From NCBI GenBank assembly GCA_945860915.1, contig CAMARR010000010.1, positions 1 to 64,000 on the forward strand: a DNA stretch of 64,000 bases, given 5' to 3'. Within the stretch, counting starts at the first letter, position 1. Every line of letters begins with the position of its first letter. The position numbers and the translations under genes were made by a program. Source of the DNA: Candidatus Kuenenia stuttgartensis (GTDB taxonomy: Bacteria > Planctomycetota > GCA-002687715 > CAIWVZ01). The notes beneath the pieces were generated by a model, which saw only the letters and a program-made list of their open reading frames with translations, made no database searches and had not been told where the DNA came from. Shown here in pieces: positions 1 to 11,223 of the stretch.

Positions 1-63
1 TGGCGACTCCTGCGGCTTTCGGCGCGTGCCGAGAGTGTCGGTCGGGAGGCGAAGCGTGGCTGA
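1..63 (+). CDS. Possible 3' end of an upstream gene (truncated by window edge)
   Basis: Open frame from base 1 (WRLLRLSARAESVGREAKRG*) ending TGA at 61-63, just upstream of atpB. Confidence 0.3.
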   Translation, partial: WRLLRLSARAESVGREAKRG

Positions 64-78
64 GCGAGAGTTCCTCCT

Positions 79-882
79 ATGCTGACGATGGACGCACCGT
101 TCCTGCTCTCCGGGGACATTAGCGATCCCCTCGAGTGGATCCGCCACCACGCCCTCGACAACATCGGTGAGCCGTTTTTCAAGCTCGGTCCGATCCCAAT
201 CACCAAATTCTCGGTTATGGCGGTGCTCTCCGGACTCGTCGTCTTCTGCGTAGCGGCTGTTGCTGGTCGTCGTAAGGCCGGCGTTTTGGTGCCGAGCGGC
301 GTCGTTCAGAATGCGGGTGAGTCGCTCGTCCTCTTCATTCGCGACGAATTCGTGCGTCCTGGGATGGGACACCACGGCGACAAGTTTCTCCCATTCTTCT
401 GCACGCTCTTCTCATTCATCTTTGTCACCAATCTTATGGGGATGATTCCGCTGCCCGTGATCGGCGGAACGGCGACATCCAATCTCGGCATGACCGGGAT
501 GCTCGCAACATCCGTTCTCTTGGTGTCGATCTTCGGCGGGATCAGTGAAAACGGGATCGGGGGCTTTCTCCGCTCGTTCATCCCGCCGGGACTTCCCGTT
601 TGGCTCGTCCCCGCACTGTTCGTCCTCGAACTCGGCGGGTTCTTCATCAAACATGCAGTGCTGGCGATTCGTCTTTTCGCCAACATGATCGCAGGCCACC
701 TCGTCGTCGGCGCGTTCCTCGGTCTCATCTTTGTGGTGAAGGCCTACTGGGTCGCGGTTCCATCCGTCGTCTTGGCGCTATTCGTGAACGCACTCGAACT
801 CCTGGTTTGCTTCCTGCAAGCCTACGTTTTTACCCTATTGGCGTCGCTCTTCGTGAGCGGCACCGTCCATCCGGAACACTGA
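79..882 (+). CDS. atpB: F0F1 ATP synthase subunit a
   Basis: Subunit a motif LAIRLFANMIAGHLV; multi-TM; operon context. Confidence 0.95.
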   Translation: MLTMDAPFLLSGDISDPLEWIRHHALDNIGEPFFKLGPIPITKFSVMAVLSGLVVFCVAAVAGRRKAGVLVPSGVVQNAGESLVLFIRDEFVRPGMGHHGDKFLPFFCTLFSFIFVTNLMGMIPLPVIGGTATSNLGMTGMLATSVLLVSIFGGISENGIGGFLRSFIPPGLPVWLVPALFVLELGGFFIKHAVLAIRLFANMIAGHLVVGAFLGLIFVVKAYWVAVPSVVLALFVNALELLVCFLQAYVFTLLASLFVSGTVHPEH

Positions 883-888
883 CGAACC

Positions 889-907
889 GCGGGGCGTATG
901 TCCCCGC
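889..907 (+). other. Intercistronic RNA hairpin atpB/atpE
   Basis: GCGGGG-CGTATGT-CCCCGC, 6 bp perfect stem. Confidence 0.55.
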
Positions 908-924
908 CTTAGGAGCCCTCTCCC

Positions 925-1143
925 ATGTCCTTGATCCCCCTCGCAGCTATCGGTGCTGGTATCGTGACCCTCGGCGCAGCGTTCGGCATCGGACGCCTCG
1001 CGTCGTCCTCAGTTGAGTCGATTGCTCGTCAGCCTGAAAAGGCCGGCGACATCCGCACCACGATGATCATCGCGGCAGCGCTTATCGAAGGATTTACCTT
1101 CTTCGCGCTCGTTGTCTGCCAAGGCGCAGCGAGAAACGCGTGA
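925..1143 (+). CDS. atpE: F0F1 ATP synthase subunit c
   Basis: 72 aa, two TM helices, ARQPEKAGD loop, carboxylate in AALIEGFTFF. Confidence 0.95.
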   Translation: MSLIPLAAIGAGIVTLGAAFGIGRLASSSVESIARQPEKAGDIRTTMIIAAALIEGFTFFALVVCQGAARNA

Positions 1144-1149
1144 CCTCAA

Positions 1150-1173
1150 CGGTGCCCGTTCGTTCGGGCACCG
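1150..1173 (+). other. Intercistronic RNA hairpin atpE/atpF
   Basis: CGGTGCCCG-TTCGTT-CGGGCACCG, 9 bp perfect stem. Confidence 0.65.
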
Positions 1174-1189
1174 CTAGGAGACTGGAACC

Positions 1190-1816
1190 ATGACGTTCAC
1201 CGTACTGGGTGTGTCTTTTGCGGACATGCCTCGGATCGCGACGGCGATCCAAGAAGGTCACGCTGCGGCAGCTAACGACGCTGCGGCAGCCGGGGGCCAC
1301 GGCGGGTTTGACCCGCTCGCGGTAAGCCCGGGGCTTGCCTTCTGGAGCGGCGTGACGTTTCTGGCGCTGTTGTTCCTCCTCACGAAGTTCGCCTGGAAGC
1401 CCATCGTCGCAGCCGTCGAGGCTCGTGAAGGGAAGCTGAAGGGCGATCTTGACGCTGCCGACAAGGCTCGCGCTGAGGCAGAAGCCACTGCGAGGAAACT
1501 CACAGCGGAACTTGACTCCGCGGCGGTCAGGGCTCGTGAGACCGTCGAGCACGCCCGTGTCGCAGCGGAGCGCGTTGCCGCCGAGATTTCTGCACGTGCG
1601 AAGCTCGATGCTGAAGCCATTCGCGTTCGCGCGGAAGCCGACATTGAGGCAGCGCGTGACAAGGCTCTCGCCGACATCAAAGAGGTTGCAGTCGATCTCG
1701 CCATCGCGATTACGCGCGATGTCGTGAAGCGCAATGCAACGGACGATGATCATCGAAAGTCGGCCGAAGAGGTCGTCAAGTCGATGGCGTTGTTGAAGAA
1801 GAAGGGTGCCGCCTAA
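1190..1816 (+). CDS. atpF: F0F1 ATP synthase subunit b
   Basis: N-terminal TM followed by long Ala/Glu/Arg-rich helix; operon position. Confidence 0.9.
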   Translation: MTFTVLGVSFADMPRIATAIQEGHAAAANDAAAAGGHGGFDPLAVSPGLAFWSGVTFLALLFLLTKFAWKPIVAAVEAREGKLKGDLDAADKARAEAEATARKLTAELDSAAVRARETVEHARVAAERVAAEISARAKLDAEAIRVRAEADIEAARDKALADIKEVAVDLAIAITRDVVKRNATDDDHRKSAEEVVKSMALLKKKGAA

Positions 1817-1827
1817 AAAGGCTTGCG

Positions 1828-2370
1828 ATGGCTCAAAATTTGATGCCCATTGCCCGCAGCTATGCGGAGGCACTCTTCTCGCTCGCGCAAGACGAGCAGC
1901 AGATTGACCAGGTCGCAGCGGAGTTGGTGTCCGTTAGGGATGCCATCGCCGCCGATCAGGAATTTCGCAAGTTGCTTGCAGACGAGCTTGTTCGCCCACC
2001 CGCAAAGGCTGCGGCGATTGCGAAGAAGTTCCCCGCAAAGTCTCATGTCGCGAATACGCTGTGTCTCATGGCACTTCGTGGCCGATGCGCGGCATTCCCC
2101 GCGTTGTTTGAGGCTTTGGCGGAGGCTCTCGATCAGCACCATGGCCTTGTTCGTGTGTCGGTGGAATCCGCCACAGCGCTCAAGACCCACGATCTCGATG
2201 CCCTGTGTGATGGTCTGAAGGCCACTCTCGGCGGGCATGTGGTCCTCGATGCGTCGGTCGATCCGGCTCTACTCGGCGGACTGCGTCTCAAGTTTGGTTC
2301 AACGTTCGTGGATGGAAGTACGGCTTCCAAACTCGAACGGCTTAAGTCCTCGATCCTCGCGCGTGCCTGA
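1828..2370 (+). CDS. atpH: F0F1 ATP synthase subunit delta
   Basis: ARSYAEALFSLA start; VDPALLGGLRLKFGSTFVDGS motif. Confidence 0.93.
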   Translation: MAQNLMPIARSYAEALFSLAQDEQQIDQVAAELVSVRDAIAADQEFRKLLADELVRPPAKAAAIAKKFPAKSHVANTLCLMALRGRCAAFPALFEALAEALDQHHGLVRVSVESATALKTHDLDALCDGLKATLGGHVVLDASVDPALLGGLRLKFGSTFVDGSTASKLERLKSSILARA

Positions 2371-2379
2371 CGCGCGAGG
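2355..2379 (+). other. Hairpin spanning the atpH stop codon, upstream of atpA
   Basis: CCTCGCGCG-TGCCTGA-CGCGCGAGG, 9 bp perfect stem, loop contains the atpH TGA. Confidence 0.6.
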
Positions 2380-2400
2380 TTGCAACGAAAGATTCCCACC

Positions 2401-3975
2401 ATGGGCATGACTCCATCGGAAATCACCTCCATCCTGAAGAAGCAAATCAAGGACTTCGACGGGAACATCGCTGTGAGCAGCTACGGCACCGTCCTGTCGG
2501 TCGGCGACGGCGTTGCCCGCGTTCACGGCTTGAGAGACTGCAAGGTCAGCGAACTCCTGCGTTTCCCCAACGGTGTGATGGGCATTGCGCTCAACCTCGA
2601 AGAGGAAGACGTCGGCGTCATCCTTCTTGGTGACGACACTAAGGTGAAGGAAGGCGACCGCGTCGAAGGAACCGGCGAGATCGTCTCGGTCCCCGTAGGC
2701 CCAGGAATTCTTGGCCGTGTCGTGGACGCACTCGGACGTCCGATTGACGGCAAGGGCCCCATCAAGAGCGAAGGCACGATGCCCATCGAGCGCAATTCGC
2801 CCTCGGTCGTCGAGCGCAAGGGGGTGCACGAGCCACTCCAGACCGGTATTAAGGCCATCGACGGCATGATTCCGGTCGGTCGTGGCCAGCGCGAGCTCAT
2901 CATCGGCGACCGCCAAACCGGTAAGACCGCAGTTTGCATCGACACGATCATCAATCAAAAAGGCAAAGGTGTGAAGTGCGTCTACGTCGCCATCGGACAA
3001 AAGATGTCGACGGTCAAGGGCGTGCAAGCGGTGCTCGAGAAGGCTGGCGCGATGGATTACACCATCATCGTGAACGCATCGGCGTCCGAGCAGGCCTCCA
3101 TGCAGTTCATGGCCCCATTCTCCGGCACGACCATGGGCGAGTACTTCCGCGATCGCGGCGAACACTGCCTTGTGGTCTATGACGATTTGTACAAGCACGC
3201 AACGGCATGGCGCCAAGTGTCGTTGCTTCTTCGCCGCCCGCCGGGCCGCGAAGCGTTCCCTGGTGACGTCTTCAATCTTCACAGCCGACTGCTCGAGCGT
3301 TCCGCGAAGCTTGCTGATGATGCCCACATCATCAACCCGTCCGAGTACAAGGCGGGCTCGGGTTCGCTCACCTCGTTGCCTATCGTCGAAATCCAACAGG
3401 GCGACGTGACCGCATACATCCCGACGAACGTCATCTCGATCACGGACGGCCAGATTTACCTCGAGACCGACCTCTTCAACTCGGGCATCCGTCCCGCGGT
3501 GAACGTTGGCCTCTCGGTGTCGCGCGTCGGTGGTGCCGCTCAGACGAAGGCGATGAAGAAGGTTGCGGGCAAGCTTCGACTCGAAATGGCGCAGTTCCGC
3601 GAACTCGCGGCCTTCGCCCAGTTCGGTTCGGATCTCGACAAGGCCACACTCGCGACTTTGCGTCGCGGCGAGCGTCTCGTCGAACTCTTGAAGCAACCGC
3701 AGTACCGACCAATGAACTTCGAAGAGCAAGTGATGGTTTTCTACGCCGGAACCAACCGATTCCTCGACGAAGTCGCCAAGGACCAGGTCGCCGCATGGCA
3801 AGAGCAATTCTTGTCGTACATGCGCGACGCACGCCCTGAAGTCGGCAACGAAATCCGCACCTCGACGAAACTTGAGGCGGACACCGAAGGCAAACTCAAG
3901 GACGCGATCGCGTCGTTCAACAAGACGTTCAATCCATCGGCTTCGTCCGGCGCTGCCGTGGCGGCCAAAGGCTGA
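2401..3975 (+). CDS. atpA: F0F1 ATP synthase subunit alpha
   Basis: Walker [28 protein letters not shown]; start at ATG 2401 or 2380. Confidence 0.97.
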   Translation: MGMTPSEITSILKKQIKDFDGNIAVSSYGTVLSVGDGVARVHGLRDCKVSELLRFPNGVMGIALNLEEEDVGVILLGDDTKVKEGDRVEGTGEIVSVPVGPGILGRVVDALGRPIDGKGPIKSEGTMPIERNSPSVVERKGVHEPLQTGIKAIDGMIPVGRGQRELIIGDRQTGKTAVCIDTIINQKGKGVKCVYVAIGQKMSTVKGVQAVLEKAGAMDYTIIVNASASEQASMQFMAPFSGTTMGEYFRDRGEHCLVVYDDLYKHATAWRQVSLLLRRPPGREAFPGDVFNLHSRLLERSAKLADDAHIINPSEYKAGSGSLTSLPIVEIQQGDVTAYIPTNVISITDGQIYLETDLFNSGIRPAVNVGLSVSRVGGAAQTKAMKKVAGKLRLEMAQFRELAAFAQFGSDLDKATLATLRRGERLVELLKQPQYRPMNFEEQVMVFYAGTNRFLDEVAKDQVAAWQEQFLSYMRDARPEVGNEIRTSTKLEADTEGKLKDAIASFNKTFNPSASSGAAVAAKG

Positions 3976-3987
3976 TCGGGGGACACT

Positions 3988-4860
3988 GTGAAGGGTGTGC
4001 GCGAACTCAAGCGGCGTCTCAAAGGCGTCCAGAACATCCGCAAGATCACGAAGGCGATCGAGCTCGTGGCAAGCACGAAGCTTCGTCGTCTCCAAGAGCG
4101 TGCAGCGGCTACGCGTCCTTTCGCCAATCAGCTCGCAGCAATGATGAAGCGTGTGGCAGGCGGCGCCGATCCTTCGGCATCGCCGCTGCTCCGCGCCCAC
4201 GATTCGGTAACCATTGTCGCGATTCTCGTCGTTGCGGGCGATAAGGGCCTCTGCGGCTCCTACAACTCCAACGTATTCAGGACCGCAATTCCGGTTGTCC
4301 GTGCCCTGATTGCTGAAGGCAAGAAGCCGCATCTGTTCGTCATGGGACGCCGCGCTGCAACATACTTCGCGAAAGTGAAGGACGTTGAGGTCAGCTGGGT
4401 GTATCCCGACCCCGTCGAGAAGATTGACTTCGCGGCGGTAAAGCGGCTTGCCAGGGATTTCATGGATGGCTTCGTTGCGGGGCGCTTCCACGAAGTTCGA
4501 GTGGTTTACACCTCGCTCCGTACGGCAACGTCCTTCCGCCCGCTTTGCCAAGGTGTTCTTCCGGTTCCGAAGCCGGAAGCGAACTCCGAAGCTGCGGCGG
4601 ACTACATCCTCGAGCCGGAAGGCCAGGTCATTTTGGACCGCATCCTTCCGCGATTCGTAGAGATGCAACTTTTCGCGGCGATCTTGGAATCGCTCGCGGC
4701 TGAATTCGCATCGCGACGCATCGCGATGAAGAGTGCGACGGACAATGCAGGCGACATGATCAGCTCGCTGTCCAAAGAATACAACAAGGCTCGCCAATCG
4801 GGCATCACCGCCGAGCTCCTCGAGATCTCGGGCGGTGCCGAAGCGGTCCGTGGAACTTGA
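3988..4860 (+). CDS. atpG: F0F1 ATP synthase subunit gamma (GTG start)
   Basis: ELKRRLKGVQNIRKITKAIELVASTKL; GDKGLCGSYN. Confidence 0.96.
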   Translation: MKGVRELKRRLKGVQNIRKITKAIELVASTKLRRLQERAAATRPFANQLAAMMKRVAGGADPSASPLLRAHDSVTIVAILVVAGDKGLCGSYNSNVFRTAIPVVRALIAEGKKPHLFVMGRRAATYFAKVKDVEVSWVYPDPVEKIDFAAVKRLARDFMDGFVAGRFHEVRVVYTSLRTATSFRPLCQGVLPVPKPEANSEAAADYILEPEGQVILDRILPRFVEMQLFAAILESLAAEFASRRIAMKSATDNAGDMISSLSKEYNKARQSGITAELLEISGGAEAVRGT

Positions 4861-4870
4861 TCGAAATTAA

Positions 4871-6289
<1,419 letters not shown>

Positions 6290-6299
6290 GGAATTCGAA

Positions 6300-6728
6300 A
6301 TGCCCCTCACTCTCAAGATCCTTACGCCAGAGAAGACTCTCTTCGAAGCCGCCGTCACCAGCGTGACGGCGCCGGCGACCAAGGGCTCGATGGGCATTTT
6401 GAACGGACACGCGCCGTTGGTCACGACTCTTGATCCCGGTGCCGTTGAGGCAACATTGCCGGATGGCAGCCAGGTTGCATTCTTGGTTACCGGCGGGTTT
6501 CTCGAGGTTTCCAGCAACGTGGTGACCGTGCTTGCGGACACGGGCGAGCCCGCAGATGCGCTCGACGAGAAGCGAGCACGCGAGGCCGAAACGCGAGCCC
6601 GAGAGCGACTTTATGCGATGCGTCGTGATTCGCAGTTCGACCTCGCACGTGCCGAGGCCGCGCTCGCTCGTGCAGCAGCGCGTCTCCGCCTTTCGGGACG
6701 CTGGAAGTCGCGCAATCCGCGCGTCTGA
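6300..6728 (+). CDS. atpC: F0F1 ATP synthase subunit epsilon
   Basis: MPLTLKILTPEKTLFE; GSMGILNGHAPLVT; internal start of ORF 6201-6728. Confidence 0.92.
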   Translation: MPLTLKILTPEKTLFEAAVTSVTAPATKGSMGILNGHAPLVTTLDPGAVEATLPDGSQVAFLVTGGFLEVSSNVVTVLADTGEPADALDEKRAREAETRARERLYAMRRDSQFDLARAEAALARAAARLRLSGRWKSRNPRV

Positions 6729-6736
6729 GGTTTCTC

Positions 6737-8524
6737 ATGAAGAAGCGCACGCATACGTGCGGCGGGCTCCGCGGAGCTGACGCCGGCCAGTCGGTCGTTC
6801 TGAATGGTTGGGTTGCATCGACCCGCGACCACGGCGGCGTGCTTTTCGTGGATCTCCGTGATCGCTTTGGGATCACTCAGGTCGTCATCGATGGAGCGGC
6901 CATTCCGGAAGCCCATACACTCCGCGCGGAGGACGTCGTCGGAATCGAAGGCGAGGTCAGGCTCCGCCCTGGCGAAGCAAAGAACGCCAACCGCGCGACC
7001 GGTGAGGTGGAAGTGGTCGCACGCGGGGTTGAGATTCTCAACCGTTCCAAGACCCCGCCGTTCGAGCTTGGCGACAAGATCTCCGTCCGCGAGGATCTTC
7101 GACTCGAGTACCGCTACCTGGATCTCCGCCGCAAGGTGCTTGCCGACAATATCGAATTCCGGCATCGCCTGTGCCATTCGGTGCGCAATTCGCTTTCGGG
7201 GCATGGATTCCTCGAGATCGAAACGCCGCTCTTGATCAAGACGACGCCCGAAGGTGCGCGCGACTTCATCGTCCCATCGCGCCTTCATCCCGGCGAAGTT
7301 TACGCATTGCCGCAGTCGCCGCAGCTCTTCAAACAAGTGCTAATGGTCAGCGGAATGGACCGCTACTTCCAGATCTGCAAGTGTCTGCGCGACGAGGACC
7401 TCCGCGCGGACCGGCAGCCCGAGTTTACTCAAATCGACTTGGAAATGTCATTCGTCGACCAGGAAGACGTATTCAAAGTCGTCGAAGACATGGTCTCGGT
7501 AATGTGGCGCGACCTCATGGGCGTGTCTCTTCCGACACCGTTCACCCGCATGCCCTATGACGAGTGCATGCGTCGGTTTGGCAACGACAAGCCGGACATT
7601 CGTTTCGGTCTTGAGTTGTTTGATCTTGCCGACATCGCGGCCGACTGCGGATTCAAAGTCTTCTCCGATGTGGCGAAGTCCAAGGGCGGCGCGGTCAAGG
7701 GGATTTGTGTCCCGGGCGGGGCGGCCATGTCCCGCAAGGAGATTGACGAGACCGAGGCTGTGGCCAAGACCCACGGGGCTCGCGGCCTCGCATGGATGAA
7801 GCTCACTCCTGAAGGACCTCAGGGGCCGGTGGCCAAGTTTCTAGCCCTCGGTGACGTTGCCAAAATCGCTGAGCGGTCCGACGCGAAAACAGGCGACCTT
7901 CTCGTGTTTGTCGCGGCTCCATTCGAAACGACCTGCGCTTCCCTCGCTCAGGTTCGACTCCACCTCGGTCGTACCCGTAACCTGGTCGATACCTCGCGGA
8001 CAGCATTCCTCTGGGTGGTGGATTTCCCGATGTTCGGTTGGAACGAAGAGGACAAGCGTTGGGAGGCGAAGCACCACATGTTCACCTCGACGCGAGGACC
8101 GATGCCGAACGTCGGCGACGACCTCACGGACGTGAAGGCGAACCTCTACGATCTAGTGCTCAACGGCAACGAAATGGCATCGGGCTCGATCCGTATCCAT
8201 CGCCCAGAAGACCAACAGAGGGTCTTTGACCTTGTCGGATTCTCCCGCGAGGAGGCCGAGGCCAAGTTCGGGTGGTTCCTTCGGGCCCTTGATTACGGGG
8301 CCCCACCACACGGAGGCATCGCCCTTGGGTTGGACCGTTTGGTCATGCTCATGCGGGGCACGGAGAGTCTCCGGGACGTGATCGCGTTCCCGAAAACCGC
8401 GTCGGGCACATGCCTCCTGACGCAGTCGCCGTCGCCAGCCGACGACCGCCAGTGGGCCGACCTTGGCCTGATGCTCCGTCCGAAGCCGACGTCCCAAGGC
8501 GTGCCCCCTCCTTCCCAAGCTTAG
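6737..8524 (+). CDS. aspS: Aspartate--tRNA ligase
   Basis: RTHTCGGLR, GWVASTRDHGGVLFVDLRDRFG, class II motifs (GLDRLVMLMRG). Confidence 0.96.
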   Translation: MKKRTHTCGGLRGADAGQSVVLNGWVASTRDHGGVLFVDLRDRFGITQVVIDGAAIPEAHTLRAEDVVGIEGEVRLRPGEAKNANRATGEVEVVARGVEILNRSKTPPFELGDKISVREDLRLEYRYLDLRRKVLADNIEFRHRLCHSVRNSLSGHGFLEIETPLLIKTTPEGARDFIVPSRLHPGEVYALPQSPQLFKQVLMVSGMDRYFQICKCLRDEDLRADRQPEFTQIDLEMSFVDQEDVFKVVEDMVSVMWRDLMGVSLPTPFTRMPYDECMRRFGNDKPDIRFGLELFDLADIAADCGFKVFSDVAKSKGGAVKGICVPGGAAMSRKEIDETEAVAKTHGARGLAWMKLTPEGPQGPVAKFLALGDVAKIAERSDAKTGDLLVFVAAPFETTCASLAQVRLHLGRTRNLVDTSRTAFLWVVDFPMFGWNEEDKRWEAKHHMFTSTRGPMPNVGDDLTDVKANLYDLVLNGNEMASGSIRIHRPEDQQRVFDLVGFSREEAEAKFGWFLRALDYGAPPHGGIALGLDRLVMLMRGTESLRDVIAFPKTASGTCLLTQSPSPADDRQWADLGLMLRPKPTSQGVPPPSQA

Positions 8525-8606
8525 GGGTTGATAGGGGGGCAGGGGTTTACGTACCCTGTTCGTCCAAAGGCTAGCCAAAGGGTGCGCTCTGCCCTCACGC
8601 TGCCGC

Positions 8607-8641
8607 AAGAAGCCTCGCGCTTCTTATGCTCTTCGGAGCAT
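8607..8641 (+). other. Two adjoining hairpins in the thrS 5' leader
   Basis: AAGAAGC-CTCGC-GCTTCTT directly followed by ATGCTC-TTCG-GAGCAT (UUCG tetraloop). Confidence 0.6.
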
Positions 8642-8683
8642 CGGGTTCGGGGCCCTCGGGCTCCCACAAAAGGAACAAGAGCG

Positions 8684-10627
8684 ATGTCGGAAACCGCGTC
8701 TCAAAACACGGTCCGGGTAACACTACCGGACGGTCGTGTGTTGGAGACCCCCAAGGGGTCGTCCATCCGTGACGTGGCGTTCCGTATCGGGACTGGCCTC
8801 GGAAAGGCCTGCGTCGGCGGTCGCGTCAATGGCGCCCCTGAGATCCTCGACCTCCGTTTTGTAATCGATTCGGATTGCTCCCTGTCTATCGTGACAGCGG
8901 ACTCTAAGGACGGACTTGAAGTCATCCGTCACTCGGCATCGCACATTATGGCAGATGCCATCTGTCGGTTGTGGCCGGATGTCAAGCTCTCGATCGGTCC
9001 GTCGACCGACGACGGTTTCTACTACGACATCGATCTCGACGTGAAGTTGCAGCCGGGCGATCTCGAGCGCATCGAGAGCGAGATGACGAAAGTCATCGAC
9101 GCCGATTCAACGTTCGAACGATGCGAAACGCCCCGCGATGCTGCGCTTGAGCGATTTCGCGCCATCGGCGAAAAATACAAAGTAGAACTCATCGAGGGCT
9201 TTCCGGCAGGGGAGGCGATCAGTCTCTACCGGCACGGCGGCGGCTCGTTCGAAGATCTCTGCCGGGGTCCGCACGTTCCCTCGACGGGTTATGTCAAGGC
9301 ATTCAAACTCCTCTCGTTGGCCGGTGCCTATTGGCGCGGTGACGAGAAAAACAAGATGCTTCAGCGCGTCTACGGGACCGCATTCTCGTCGAAGAAGGAC
9401 CTCGAAGTTTGGTCCAAGCGCCAAGAAGAAGCCAAGGCCCGCGACCATCGCAAGTTAGGCAAAGAGCTCGGCATCTTCATGATGCATCCGATCTCGCCTG
9501 CTAGTCCGTTCTTCTTGCCGCGCGGCACGCTCATCTACAACCGCCTCGTGCAGCACATGCGCGAGCTTTATCGTAAGTACAACTACCAAGAGGTCATCAC
9601 GCCCCAGATCTTCGAGTCGGAGTTGTTCAAAACATCCGGCCACTGGGCCCATTATCTCGACGCCATGTATGTGACCGAAAAGGACGAGCGACAATTCGGC
9701 GTGAAGCCGATGAATTGCCCGAGCCACACCTACATCTATGCCAGCGAGAAGCGATCGTACCGCGAGCTCCCGTTGCGACTCGCCGACTTCGGTCGTCTCC
9801 ACCGCTACGAGCGTTCCGGAGTGACCGGTGGTTTGACTCGTGTCCGCACCTTCTGCCAGGACGATGCCCACCTTTTCGTTGCGCCGGACCAGATCAAAGG
9901 AGAGATCACCATCCTCCTGAAGATGATTACCGACATTTACGAACTCTTCGGATTCACGCCGCCTAGAGTTTTTCTGGCGACGCGCCCCGCAGATTCGCTA
10001 GGCACCGACGAGATGTGGAGCAAAGCCGAATCCGGCCTTGCCGACGCGCTCAAAGAGAACGGTGTCGCTTACACCATCAATCCAGGCGATGGTGCATTCT
10101 ACGGTCCGAAGATCGACTTCATCACCGAAGACGCGATTGGCCGGGAATGGCAATTGTCGACCATCCAACTCGACTTCAACTTGCCCGAACGATTCGATCT
10201 CAAGTACACCACGCGCGATGGAACTGAAGAACGCCCCGTGATGATTCACCGCGCGGTTCTCGGCTCGATCGAGCGCTTTATTGGTGTCCTAATCGAGCAG
10301 ACCTCGGGCAACTTCCCGTTCTGGCTCGCGCCGGAACAGGCCCGCGTGCTCCCGATCGCTGATGCCCACACGCCTTACGCGCGCGAATTCGTCGCATCGC
10401 TAGAAGCGTCAGGCCATCGCATCGGACTCGATGGCTCCAATCAAAAGGTGGGCGCGAAGATTCGCGATGCCCGCCTGATGCGAATTCCGTACTTGCTCGT
10501 TGTCGGCGACCGTGAGGTTGCCGAGGGCACTGTGTCGGTGCGCGAACGACCTGATAAAGATTTGGGCGCGATGCCCAAGGATCAGGTGCTCGCGTTGTTC
10601 AACGAACTTGAGAGGACTAAGAAGTGA
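8684..10627 (+). CDS. thrS: Threonine--tRNA ligase
   Basis: TGS, editing (HSASHIMADAI) and class II catalytic (NCPSHTYIY) motifs; ATG 8684 within ORF 8528-10627. Confidence 0.96.
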   Translation: MSETASQNTVRVTLPDGRVLETPKGSSIRDVAFRIGTGLGKACVGGRVNGAPEILDLRFVIDSDCSLSIVTADSKDGLEVIRHSASHIMADAICRLWPDVKLSIGPSTDDGFYYDIDLDVKLQPGDLERIESEMTKVIDADSTFERCETPRDAALERFRAIGEKYKVELIEGFPAGEAISLYRHGGGSFEDLCRGPHVPSTGYVKAFKLLSLAGAYWRGDEKNKMLQRVYGTAFSSKKDLEVWSKRQEEAKARDHRKLGKELGIFMMHPISPASPFFLPRGTLIYNRLVQHMRELYRKYNYQEVITPQIFESELFKTSGHWAHYLDAMYVTEKDERQFGVKPMNCPSHTYIYASEKRSYRELPLRLADFGRLHRYERSGVTGGLTRVRTFCQDDAHLFVAPDQIKGEITILLKMITDIYELFGFTPPRVFLATRPADSLGTDEMWSKAESGLADALKENGVAYTINPGDGAFYGPKIDFITEDAIGREWQLSTIQLDFNLPERFDLKYTTRDGTEERPVMIHRAVLGSIERFIGVLIEQTSGNFPFWLAPEQARVLPIADAHTPYAREFVASLEASGHRIGLDGSNQKVGAKIRDARLMRIPYLLVVGDREVAEGTVSVRERPDKDLGAMPKDQVLALFNELERTKK

Positions 10628-10658
10628 TGATGAACCTGCTCGTTGGGGGCTTCTCCCT

Positions 10659-11198
10659 GTGAGGCCCTTTGATCGCGGCCCTGCCGCACCTCCCCGTCAC
10701 CGCGTCAATCTGCAGATCCGCGTTCCCGAGGTCCGTGTCCTCGGTCCGGAGAGCGAGCAGCTAGGCGTCATGACATCGGATGCCGCTCGTGCCTTGGCGC
10801 GCGAGAAAGGCTTCGATCTCGTGGAAATTTCGCCCACGGCGGTTCCGCCCGTTTGTCGCATCATGGACTTCGGGAAGTTTAAGTATGAGCAGAAGAAGCG
10901 CGAAGGGGAGTCGCGTAAGAAGCAGCACATCATCATCGTCAAGGAAGTTCGACTGCGTCCGCGCACTGACGTGCACGACCGCGAAGTCAAAATGAAAAAG
11001 GCCCGGGAGTTTCTGAACGATGGCGACAAGGTCGCCGTCACAGTGATTTTCCGCGGCCGCGAAATCGTTCACCCTGAGCTCGGCGACAAACTCCTGAAGG
11101 AGTTCGTCGTGGAACTTCAGGATGTAGGCAAGATTGAGCGCATGCCGAAACTCGACGGCAAGCGTATGACCATGGTGATCATGCCCTCAAAGAAGTGA
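10659..11198 (+). CDS. infC: Translation initiation factor IF-3 (start uncertain; GTG 10659 proposed)
   Basis: QIRVPEVRVLGPESEQLGVM; CRIMDFGKFKYEQKKRE; thrS-infC-rpmI-rplT synteny. Confidence 0.93.
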   Translation: MRPFDRGPAAPPRHRVNLQIRVPEVRVLGPESEQLGVMTSDAARALAREKGFDLVEISPTAVPPVCRIMDFGKFKYEQKKREGESRKKQHIIIVKEVRLRPRTDVHDREVKMKKAREFLNDGDKVAVTVIFRGREIVHPELGDKLLKEFVVELQDVGKIERMPKLDGKRMTMVIMPSKK

Positions 11199-11223
11199 GG
11201 CATCACCTTCACTGGAGTTAGTT

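Noticed and set aside
925-1143. Possible Na+-type c ring
   Set aside because: The Na+-ligand positions known from Ilyobacter (Gln in helix 1, Ser/Thr after the Glu) are not present; looks H+-type
2299-4797. 832 aa - strand ORF antisense to atpA/atpG
   Set aside because: Mirror-frame ORF over strongly conserved atpA and atpG; His/Arg/Asp/Val-rich composition with no motifs
8607-8625. tRNA-Thr anticodon mimicry in the thrS leader
   Set aside because: Loop CTCGC (or CCTCGCG if opened) contains no Thr anticodon
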